64,000 nucleotides of DNA, taken from positions 124,001 to 188,000 of the forward strand of contig CAWZYM010000276.1 of the NCBI GenBank assembly GCA_963966185.1, given 5' to 3'. The notes under the pieces are model-generated. The model was not told where the DNA came from and made no database searches. It saw only the letters and a program-made list of their open reading frames with translations. Each line of letters starts with the position of its first letter. The stretch's first letter is position 1. Made by a program: the position numbers and the translations under genes. Below are positions 54,694 through 63,946 of this stretch, piece after piece. Source of the stretch: Rhabditoides inermis (lineage: Eukaryota; Nematoda; Chromadorea; Rhabditida; Rhabditidae).

Positions 54694-56409
54694 ATAGCGT
54701 CAGAGATCTCAAACCGTCAGGTTCTAGCCCCAGAAATCTCAAACCGTCAGGTTCTGTTGGCAGAAATCTCAAACCGTCAAGTTCTAGCCGCAGAGATCTC
54801 AAACCGTCAGATTCTAGCGCCAGATATCTCAAACCGTCAGGTTCTGTTGGCAGAGTTCTCAAACCGTCAGGTTCTGTTGGCAGAGATCTCAAACCGTCAG
54901 GTTCTGTTGGCAGAGATCTCAAACCGTCAGGTTCTGTTGGCAGAGATCTCAAACCGTCAGGTTCTGCCGGCAGAACTCTTAAACCGTCAAGTGCTAGCCG
55001 CAGAAATCTCAAACCGTCAAGTTCTAGCCGCGGAGATCTCAAACCGTCAGGTTCTAGCGCCAGATATCTCAAACCGTCAGGTTCTGTTGGCAGAGATCTC
55101 AAACCGTCAGGTTCTGCCGGCAGAACTTTCAAACAGTCAGGTTCTAACCGCAGAGATCTCAAACCGTCAGGTTCTGATGGCAGAGCTCTCAAACCGTCAG
55201 GTTCTGACGGTAGATATCTTAAACCGTCAGGTTCTAGCGCCAGAGAATTCAAACCGTCAGGTTATGACAGTTGAGATCTCAAATCGCCAGGTTATAGCGG
55301 CAGAGATCTCAAACCGTCAGGTTCTAGCGCCAGAGATCTCAAACCGTCAGATTCTAGCGCCAGATATCTCAAACCGTCAGGTTCTGTTGGCAGAGATCTC
55401 AAACCGTCAGGTTCTGTTGGCAGAGACCTCAAACCGTCAGGTTCTGTTGGCAGAGATCTCAAACCGTCAGGTTCTGCCGGCAGAACTCTTAAACCGTCAG
55501 GTTCTAGCCGCAGAGATCTCAAACCGTCAGGTTCTGTTGGCAGAGATCTCAAACCGTCAGGTTCTGTTGGCAGAGATCTCAAACCGTCAGGTTCTGCCGG
55601 CAGAACTCTCAAACCGTCAGGTTCTAGTCGCAGAGATCTCAAACCGTCAGGTTCTAGCGCTAGAAATCTCAAACCGTCAGGTTCTAGCGCCAGAAATCTC
55701 AAACCGTCAGGTTCTGCCGGCAGAAATCTCAAACCGTCAAGTTCTAGCCGCGGAGATCTCAAACCGTCAGGTTCTAGCGCCAGATATCTCAAACCGTCAG
55801 GTTCTGTTGGCAGAAATCTCAAACCGTCAGGTTCTAGCCCCAGAAAACTCAAACCGTCAAGTTCTAGCCGCAGAGATCTCAAACCGTCAGGTTCTAGCGC
55901 CAGATATCTCAAACCGTCAGGTTCTGTTGGCAGAAATCTCAAACCGTCAGGTTCTAGCCCCAGAAATCTCAAACCGTCAAGTTCTAGCCGCAGAGATCTC
56001 AAACCGTCAGGTTCTAACCGCAGAGATCTCAAACCGTCAGGTTCTGATGGCAGAGCTCTCAAACCGTCAGGTTCTGACGGTAGATATCTCAAACCGTCAG
56101 GTTCTGTTGGCAGAGATCTCAAACCGTCAGGTTCTGTTGGCAGAGTACTCAAACCGTCAGGTTCTGACGGTAGATATCTCAAACCGTCAGGTTCTGACAG
56201 TAGATATCTCAAACCGCCAGGTTATAGCGTCAGAGATCTCAAACCGTCAGGTTCTAGCCCCAGAAATCTCAAACCGTCAGGTTCTGTTGGCACAGATCTC
56301 GAACCGTCAGGTTATAGCGTCAGAGATCTCAAACCGTCAGGTTCTAGCCCCAGAAATCTCAAACCGTCAGGTTCTGTTGGCAGAAATCTCAAACCGTCAA
56401 GTTCTAGCC

Positions 56410-57586
56410 GCAGAGATCTCAAACCGTCAGATTCTAGCGCCAGATATCTCAAACCGTCAGGTTCTGTTGGCAGAGATCTCAAACCGTCAGGTTCTGTTGG
56501 CAGAGATCTCAAACCGTCAGGTTCTGTTGGCAGAGATCTCAAACCGTCAGGTTCTGTTGGCAGAGATCTCAAACCGTCAGGTTCTGTCGGCAGAACTCTT
56601 AAACCGTCAAGTGCTAGCCGCAGAAATCTCAAACCGTCAAGTTCTAGCCGCGGAGATCTCAAACCGTCAGGTTCTAGCGCCAGATATCTCAAACCGTCAG
56701 GTTCTGTTGGCAGAGATCTCAAACCGTCAGGTTCTGCCGGCAGAACTTTCAAACAGTCAGGTTCTAACCGCAGAGATCTCAAACCGTCAGGTTCTGATGG
56801 CAGAGCTCTCAAACCGTCAGGTTCTGACGGTAGATATCTTAAACCGTCAGGTTCTAGCGCCAGAGAATTCAAACCGTCAGGTTCTGACAGTTGAGATCTC
56901 AAATCGCCAGGTTATAGCGGCAGAGATCTCAAACCGTCAGGTTCTAGCGCCAGAGATCTCAAACCGTCAGATTCTAGCGCCAGATATCTCAAACCGTCAG
57001 GTTCTGTTGGCAGAGATCTCAAACCGTCAGGTTCTGTTGGCAGAGATCTCAAACCGTCAGGTTCTGTTGGCAGAGATCTCAAACCGTCAGGTTCTGTTGG
57101 CAGAGATCTCAAACCGTCAGGTTCTGTCGGCAGAACTCTTAAACCGTCAAGTGCTAGCCGCAGAAATCTCAAACCGTCAAGTTCTAGCCGCGGAGATCTC
57201 AAACCGTCAGGTTCTAGCGCCAGATATCTCAAACCGTCAGGTTCTGTTGGCAGAGATCTCAAACCGTCAGGTTCTGCCGGCAGAACTTTCAAACAGTCAG
57301 GTTCTAACCGCAGAGATCTCAAACCGTCAGGTTCTGATGGCAGAGCTCTCAAACCGTCAGGTTCTGACGGTAGATATCTTAAACCGTCAGGTTCTAGCGC
57401 CAGAGAATTCAAACCGTCAGGTTCTGACAGTTGAGATCTCAAATCGCCAGGTTATAGCGGCAGAGATCTCAAACCGTCAGGTTCTAGCGCCAGAGATCTC
57501 AAACCGTCAGATTCTAGCGCCAGATATCTCAAACCGTCAGGTTCTGTTGGCAGAGATCTCAAACCGTCAGGTTCTGTTGGCAGAGA
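56410..57586 (+). repeat. Tandem duplication, 540-bp unit
   Basis: An 18-monomer unit is duplicated at an offset of 540 bp. Both copies carry the rare gttctgtcgg (56,581 and 57,121) and gtgctagccg (56,611 and 57,151) monomers. The match ends at 57,586, where cagagatctc faces cagagacctc. Confidence 0.85.
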
Positions 57587-57900
57587 CCTCAAACCGTCAG
57601 GTTCTGTTGGCAGAGATCTCAAACCGTCAGGTTCTGCCGGCAGAACTCTTAAACCGTCAGGTTCTAGCCGCAGAGATCTCAAACCGTCAGGTTCTGTTGG
57701 CAGAGATCTCAAACCGTCAGGTTCTGCCGGCAGAACTCTCAAACCGTCAGGTTCTAGTCGCAGAGATCTCAAACCGTCAGGTTCTAGCGCTAGAAATCTC
57801 AAACCGTCAGGTTCTAGCGCCAGAAATCTCAAACCGTCAGGTTCTGCCGGCAGAAATCTCAAACCGTCAAGTTCTAGCCGCGGAGATCTCAAACCGTCAG

Positions 57901-58970
57901 GTTCTAGCGCCAGATATCTCAAACCGTCAGGTTCTGTTGGCAGAAATCTCAAACCGTCAGGTTCTAGCCCCAGAAAACTCAAACCGTCCAGTTCTAGCCG
58001 CAGAGATCTCAAACCGTCAGGTTCTAGCGCCAGATATCTCAAACCGTCAGGTTCTGTTGGCAGAAATCTCAAACCGTCAGGTTCTAGCCCCAGAAATCTC
58101 AAACCGTCAAGTTCTAGCCGCAGAGATCTCAAACCGTCAGGTTCTAACCGCAGAGATCTCAAACTGTCAGGTTCTGATGGCAGAGCTCTCAAACCGTCAG
58201 GTTCTGACGGTAGATATCTCAAACCGTCAGGTTCTGTTGGCAGAGATCTCAAACCGTCAGGTTCTGTTGGCAGAGTACTCAAACCGTCAGGTTCTGACGG
58301 TAGATATCTCAAACCGTCAGGTTCTGACAGTAGATATCTCAAACCGCCAGGTTATAGCGTCAGAGATCTCAAACCGTCAGGTTCTAGCCCCAGAAATCTC
58401 AAACCGTCAGGTTCTGTTGGCAGAGATCTCGAACCGTCAGGTTATAGCGTCAGAGATCTCAAACCGTCAGGTTCTAGCCCCAGAAATCTCAAACCGTCAG
58501 GTTCTGTTGGCAGAAATCTCAAACCGTCAAGTTCTAGCCGCAGAGATCTCAAACCCTCAGATTCTAGCGCCAGATATCTCAAACCGTCAGGTTCTGTTGG
58601 CAGAGATCTCAAACCGTCAGGTTCTGTTGGCAGAGATCTCAAACCGTCAGGTTCTGTTGGCAGAACTCTTAAACCGTCAGGTTCTAGCCGCAGAGATCTC
58701 AAACCGTCAGGTTCTGTTGGCAGAGATCTCAAACCGTCAGGTTCTGTTGGCAGAGATCTCAAACCGTCAGGTTCTGCCGGCAGAACTTTCAAACAGTCAG
58801 GTTCTAACCGCAGAGATCTCAAACCGTCAGGTTCTGATGGCAGAGCTCTCAAACCGTCAGGTTCTGACGGTAGATATCTTAAACCGTCAGGTTCTAGCGC
58901 CAGAGAATTCAAACCGTCAGGTTCTGACAGTTGAGATCTCAAATCGCCAGGTTATAGCGGCAGAGATCTC
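57901..58970 (+). repeat. Duplicated block near the right edge, first copy
   Basis: It matches about 59,821-60,890 at an offset of 1,920 bp, with local rearrangement. Shared private markers are cagaaaactc (57,971 and 59,891) and aaaccctcag (58,551 and 60,471). Confidence 0.75.
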
Positions 58971-59820
58971 AAACCGTCAGGTTCTAGCGCCAGAAATCTC
59001 AAACCGTCAGGTTCTGCCGACAGAAATCTCAAACCGTCAAGTTCTAGCCGCAGAGATCTCAAACCGTCAGGTTCTAGCGCCAGATATCTCAAACCGTCAG
59101 GTTCTGTTGGCAGAAATCTCAAACCGTCAGGTTCTAGCCCCAGAAATCTCAAACCGTCAAGTTCTAGCCGCAGAGATCTCAAACCGTCAGGTTTTAGCGC
59201 CAGATATCTCAAACCGTCAGGTTCTGATGGCAGAGCTCTCAAACCGTCAGGTTCTGACGGTAGATATCTCAAACCGTCAGGTTCTGCCGGCAGAAATCTC
59301 AAACCGTCGGGTTCTAGCCGCAGAGATCTCAAACCGTCAGGTTCTAGCGCCAGAAATCTCAAACCGTCAGGTTCTAGCCGCAGACATCTCGAACCGTCAG
59401 GTTCTGACGGTAGATTTCTCAAACCGTCAAGTTCTGACAGTAGATTTTTCAAACCGCCAGGTTCTAGCGACAGAGAATTCAAACCGTCAGGTTCTGACAG
59501 TTGAGATCTCAAACCGCCAGGTTATAGCGGCAGAGATCTCAAACCGTCAGGTTCTAGCCCCAGAAATCTCAAACCGTCAGGTTCTGTTGGCAGAGATCTC
59601 AAACCGTCAGGTTCTAGCGCCAGAAATCTCAAACCGTCAAGTTCTAGCCGCAGAGATCTCAAACCGTCAGGTTCTAGCGCCAGATATCTCAAACCGTCAG
59701 GTTCTGTTGGCAGAAATCTCAAACCGTCAGGTTCTAGCCCCAGAAATCTCAAACCGTCAGGTTCTGCCGGCAGAAATCTCAAACCGTCAAGTTCTAGCCG
59801 CGGAGATCTCAAACCGTCAG

Positions 59821-60890
59821 GTTCTAGCGCCAGATATCTCAAACCGTCAGGTTCTGTTGGCAGAAATCTCAAACCGTCAGGTTCTAGCCCCAGAAAACTC
59901 AAACCGTCAAGTTCTAGCCGCAGAGATCTCAAACCGTCAGGTTCTAGCGCCAGATATCTCAAACCGTCAGGTTCTAGCGCCAGATATCTCAAACCGTCAG
60001 GTTCTAGCCCCAGAAATCTCAAACCGTCAAGTTCTAGCCGCAGAGATCTCAAACCGTCAGGTTCTAACCGCAGAGATCTCAAACTGTCAGGTTCTGATGG
60101 CAGAGCTCTCAAACCGTCAGGTTCTGACGGTAGATATCTCAAACCGTCAGGTTCTGTTGGCAGAGATCTCAAACCGTCAGGTTCTGTTGGCAGAGTACTC
60201 AAACCGTCAGGTTCTGACGGTAGATATCTCAAACCGTCAGGTTCTGACAGTAGATATCTCAAACCGCCAGGTTATAGCGTCAGAGATCTCAAACCGTCAG
60301 GTTCTAGCCCCAGAAATCTCAAACCGTCAGGTTCTGTTGGCAGAGATCTCGAACCGTCAGGTTATAGCGTCAGAGATCTCAAACCGTCAGGTTCTAGCCC
60401 CAGAAATCTCAAACCGTCAGGTTCTGTTGGCAGAAATCTCAAACCGTCAAGTTCTAGCCGCAGAGATCTCAAACCCTCAGATTCTAGCGCCAGATATCTC
60501 AAACCGTCAGGTTCTGTTGGCAGAGATCTCAAACCGTCAGGTTCTGTTGGCAGAGATCTCAAACCGTCAGGTTCTGTTGGCAGAACTCTTAAACCGTCAG
60601 GTTCTAGCCGCAGAGATCTCAAACCGTCAGGTTCTGTTGGCAGAGATCTCAAACCGTCAGGTTCTGTTGGCAGAGATCTCAAACCGTCAGGTTCTGCCGG
60701 CAGAACTTTCAAACAGTCAGGTTCTAACCGCAGAGATCTCAAACCGTCAGGTTCTGATGGCAGAGCTCTCAAACCGTCAGGTTCTGACGGTAGATATCTT
60801 AAACCGTCAGGTTCTAGCGCCAGAGAATTCAAACCGTCAGGTTCTGACAGTTGAGATCTCAAATCGCCAGGTTATAGCGGCAAAGATCTC
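59821..60890 (+). repeat. Duplicated block near the right edge, second copy
   Basis: It matches 57,901-58,970 through the same private markers. Its last 65 bp run into the left arm of the inverted repeat around the flip. Confidence 0.75.
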
Positions 60891-61116
60891 AAACAGTCAG
60901 GTTCTAGCGCCAGAAATCTCAAACCGTCAGGTTCTGTTGGCAGAGATCTCAAACCGTCAGGTTCTAGCGCCAGAAATCTCAAACTGTCAGGTTCTGCCGG
61001 CAGAAATCTCAAACCGTCAAGTTCTAGCCGCAGAGATCTCAAACCGTCAGGTTCTAGCCGCAGAGATCTCAAACCGTCAGGTTCTAGCGCCAGATATCTC
61101 AAACCGTCAGGTTCTG
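60826..61116 (+). repeat. Inverted repeat at the orientation flip, left arm (291 bp)
   Basis: This stretch is the reverse complement of 61,446-61,736 with one mismatch (60,864 t against 61,698 g). It includes gcggcaaagatctc with the following aaacagtcag. I saw that combination in these two arms only, so the arms share a private history. Confidence 0.9.
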
Positions 61117-61160
61117 ATGGCAGAGCTCTCAAACCGTCAGGTTCTGTTGGCAGAGATCTC

Positions 61161-61175
61161 AAACTTTTCTGCCAT
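61161..61175. other. Orientation flip (head-to-head junction) of the 30-bp array
   Basis: The direct array ends in gagatctcaaac at 61,164 and the inverted array begins with ttttctgccatcagaacc. There is no spacer of foreign sequence, and only a few bases (tttt) are not accounted for by either arm. Confidence 0.92.
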
Positions 61176-61445
61176 CAGAACCTGACGGTTTGAGATATCT
61201 GAGGATAGAACCTGACGGTTTGAGATTTCTGGCGCTAGAACCTGACAGTTTGAGATATCTACCGTCAGAACCTGACGGTTTGAGATCTCTGCCAACAGAA
61301 CCTGACGGTTTGAGATATCTGGCGCTAGAACCTGACGGTTTGAGATATCTGCGGCTAGAACCTGACGGTTTGAGATTTCTGCCGGCAGAACCTGACGGTT
61401 TGAGAAATCTACCTTCAGAACCTGACGGTTTGAGATTTCTGCCAA

Positions 61446-61736
61446 CAGAACCTGACGGTTTGAGATATCTGGCGCTAGAACCTGACGGTTTGAGATCTCT
61501 GCGGCTAGAACCTGACGGTTTGAGATCTCTGCGGCTAGAACTTGACGGTTTGAGATTTCTGCCGGCAGAACCTGACAGTTTGAGATTTCTGGCGCTAGAA
61601 CCTGACGGTTTGAGATCTCTGCCAACAGAACCTGACGGTTTGAGATTTCTGGCGCTAGAACCTGACTGTTTGAGATCTTTGCCGCTATAACCTGGCGGTT
61701 TGAGATCTCAACTGTCAGAACCTGACGGTTTGAATT
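61446..61736 (-). repeat. Inverted repeat at the orientation flip, right arm (291 bp)
   Basis: Reverse complement of 60,826-61,116. The two arms are separated by a 329-bp spacer (61,117-61,445) that contains the flip itself. Similarity fades at 61,737, where gaatttcttgtcg faces the left arm's cgccagagaattc read in reverse. Confidence 0.9.
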
Positions 61737-62826
61737 TCTTGTCGCTAGAACCTGACGGTTTGAGATCTCTGCGGCTAGAACCTGACGGTTTGAGTTTTCT
61801 GCCGGCAGAACCTGACGGTTTGAGGTATCTGGAGCTAGAAGCTGACGGTTAGAGATGTCTGCCGCTAGAACCTGACGGTTTGAGATATCTGGCGCTAGAA
61901 CCTGACAGGTTGAAATCTCTGCGGATAGAACCTGACGGTTTGAGATTTCTGCCGGCAGAACCTGACGGTTTGAGATGTCTGCGGCTAGAACCTGACGGTT
62001 TGAGATTTCTGGCGCTAGAACCTTACGGTTTGAGATTATCTACCGTCAGAACCTGACGGTTTGAGTACTCTGCCAACAGAACCTGACGGTTTGAGATCTC
62101 TGCCAACAGAACCCGAGGGTTTGAGATATCTGGCGCTAGAAACTGACGGTTTGAGATCTCTGCGGCTAGAACTTGACGGTTTGAGATTTCTGCCGGCAGA
62201 ACCTGACGGTTTGAGATACCTGGCGCTAGAAGCTGACGGTTTGAGATCTCTGCGGCTAGAACCTGACGGTTTGAGGTATCTACCAACAGAACCTGACGGT
62301 TTGAGATTTCTGCCAACAGAACCTGACGGTTTGAGTTCTCTGCCAACAGAACCTGACGGTTTGAGATCTCTGCCAACAGAACCTGACGGTTTGAGATTTC
62401 TGGGGCTAGAACCTGACAGTTTGATATTCCTGCCAACAGAACCTGACGGTTTGAGATATCTGGCGCTAGAACCTAACGGTTTGAGATTTCTGCCGGCAGA
62501 ACCTGACGGTTTGAGACATCTGGAGCTAGAAGCTGACGGTTTGAGATTTCTGCCGCTAGAACCTGACGGTTTGAGATCTCTGCCGCTATAACCTGGCGGT
62601 TTGAGATCTCAACTGTCAGAACCTGACGGTTTGAATTCTCTGTCGCTAGAACCTGACGGTTTGAGATCTCTGCGGCTAGAACCTGACGGTTTGAGATTTC
62701 TGCCGGCAGAACCTGACGGTTTGAGGTATCTGGAGCTAGAAGCTGACGGTTAGAGATGTCTGCCGCTAGAACCTGACGGTTTGATATATCTGGCGCTAGA
62801 ACTTGACGGTTTGAAATATCTGCGGA
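61681..62826 (-). repeat. Right-arm higher-order repeat, 901-bp offset
   Basis: Positions 61,681-61,926 match 62,582-62,827 at an offset of 901 bp (30 monomers plus the 1-bp insertion). Shared markers are gccgctataacctggcgg, the tagged form gctgacggttagagatgtct and gcggat at the end. The sequence between them is less similar. Confidence 0.8.
62031..62061 (-). repeat. 31-bp monomer (1-bp insertion) in the right arm
   Basis: The sequence gattatct stands where gatatct is usual. It is the only phase change in the inverted arm. Confidence 0.9.
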
Positions 62827-62832
62827 TGTGAT
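62820..62832. other. Boundary between the two satellites
   Basis: The inverted 30-bp array reads normally to tctgcggat and then continues as gtgataacgtgg of the second satellite. The paralogous place 901 bp upstream reads tctgcggatagaacc, so the break lies within one monomer and leaves no linker. Confidence 0.9.
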
Positions 62833-63386
62833 AACGTGGTGAATCGCTCGACACTTCGGAGTAGTCAAAACCTTGCGATTTCGTAGCGACAGTGTACGAC
62901 TATGCAGCAATCTGCTTCTGACCGAACCGTGATCCCAGCTGATCAATCATTGCTATTCAGGTGTCCTAATTGAAACATATCACTTTTCATGGGTCTGTGA
63001 TAAAGTGGTAAATCGCTCGACACTTCGGAGTAGTCGAAACCTTGCGATTTCGTAGCGACAATGTACGACAATGCAGCAATTGGCTTCTGACCACCGTGAT
63101 CTCAGCTGATCGATCATTGCTAATCAGGTGTCTAAATCGAAACATACCACTGTTTGTGGGTTTGTGATAACGTGGTGAATCGCTCGACACTTCGGAGTAG
63201 TCAAAACCTTGCGATTTCGTAGCGACAATGTACGACTATGCAGCAATTGGCTTCTGACCGAACCGTGATCCCAGCTGATCGATCATTGCTATTCAGGTGT
63301 CCTAATCGAAACATACCACTTTTCATGGGTCTGTGATAACGTGGTGAATCGCTCGACATTTCGGAGTATACCACTGTTTGTGGGTT
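62827..63386. repeat. Second satellite, higher-order copy 1 (560 bp)
   Basis: The units are 62,827-62,995 (169 bp), 62,996-63,162 (167 bp), 63,163-63,331 (169 bp) and a truncated 63,332-63,386 (55 bp). The 167-bp unit lacks two bases in the stretch that reads gaccgaaccgtgatccc in its neighbours and gaccaccgtgatctc here. The short unit joins cggagta directly to taccactgtttg, so it is an internal deletion of about 114 bp. Confidence 0.93.
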
Positions 63387-63946
63387 AGTGATAACGTGGT
63401 AAATCGCTCGACATTTCGGAGTAGTCAAAACCTTGCGATTTCGTAGCGATAATGTACGACTATGCAGCAATTGGCTTTTGACCGAACCGTGATCCCAGCT
63501 GATCAATCATTGCTATTCAGGTGTCCTAATTGAAACATATCACTTTTCATGGGTCTGTGATAAAGTGGTAAATCGCTCGACACTTCGGAGTAGTCGAAAC
63601 CTTGCGATTTCGTAGCGACAATGTACGACAATGCAGCAATTGGCTTCTGACCACCGTGATCTCAGCTGATCGATCATTGCTAATCAGGTGTCTAAATCGA
63701 AACATACCACAGTTTGTGGGTTTGTGATAACGTGGTGAATCGCTCGACACTTCGGAGTAGTCAAAACCTTGCGATTTCGTAGCGACAATGTACGACTATG
63801 CAGCAATTGGGTTCTGACCGAACCGTGATCCCAGCTGATCGATCATTGCTATTCAGGTGTCCTAATCGAAACATACCACTTTTCATGGGTCTGTGATAAC
63901 GTGGTGAATCGCTCGACATTTCGGAGTATACCACTGTTTGTGGGTT
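63387..63946. repeat. Second satellite, higher-order copy 2 (560 bp)
   Basis: The units are 63,387-63,555 (169 bp), 63,556-63,722 (167 bp), 63,723-63,891 (169 bp) and a truncated 63,892-63,946 (55 bp). It repeats the previous copy in the same order with only scattered substitutions, and it includes the same internal deletion in the short unit. Confidence 0.93.

Larger units (their letters stand above)
27143..61164 (+). repeat. 30-bp satellite array, phase-perfect territory
   Basis: The same 30-bp monomer continues in the same orientation, but every monomer start stays in one 30-bp register for about 34 kb (about 1,134 monomers). A recurrent boundary, a gttctgacag monomer followed by aaaccgccag and gttatagcgt, marks higher-order blocks. 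It lies at about 28,521, 30,501, 32,841, 36,021, 38,481, 40,461, 42,801, 44,841, 46,551, 48,921, 51,021, 52,521, 54,591, 56,211, 58,341 and 60,261. The blocks are therefore 1.5-3.2 kb (50-106 monomers) and of unequal length. The 44-bp unit of the left territory is absent. Private substitutions become commoner after about 53.9 kb, for example gtgagg near 53,968, gttgtagcgc near 54,151 and cagaaaactc near 55,841. Confidence 0.97.
61165..62826 (-). repeat. 30-bp satellite array, inverted right arm
   Basis: About 55 monomers of the same satellite are read on the minus strand. On the + strand the core appears as agaacctgacggttt. The arm is in 30-bp phase except for one 31-bp unit near 62,037. It is more diverged than the left arm, with forms such as gctgacggttag, cctgacaggt, ccttacggtt and cccgagggt. 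It carries the same variant module as the left arm (gacagttgag, then aaaccgccag and gttatagcgg, read in reverse), so it comes from the same repeat family. It ends directly against the second satellite. Confidence 0.95.

Noticed and set aside
342..60862. Many minus-strand open frames with EPDGLRSLPT-type repeats
   Set aside because: They begin at ttg codons or at arbitrary variants and end at recurrent gttata monomers (taa on the minus strand), so their limits simply mark repeat variants.
1..61164. A CRISPR array (short repeats with variable parts)
   Set aside because: The variable part is only 6-8 bp, is drawn from a small set of states, and adjoins the conserved part with no unique spacers. 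No cas genes are present.
1..61164. Modular repeat protein of TAL-effector or PPR type, with variable residues in each repeat
   Set aside because: The repeat is 10 residues, too short for those families, and the variability comes from DNA-level variants shared by both strands.
61160..61180. A transposon or foreign insert at the orientation flip
   Set aside because: Only about four bases are unexplained by the two arms. There are no terminal repeats or target-site duplication.
53767..61185. A giant repetitive protein gene (10-residue repeats) on the + strand
   Set aside because: Open frames also run on the minus strand and in a third frame. The start would be ttg, the unit has no stop trinucleotide by composition, and sister blocks carry in-frame tag monomers at many places (for example near 6,856, 13,358, 31,516 and 41,476). 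No unique N- or C-terminal domain flanks the repeats.
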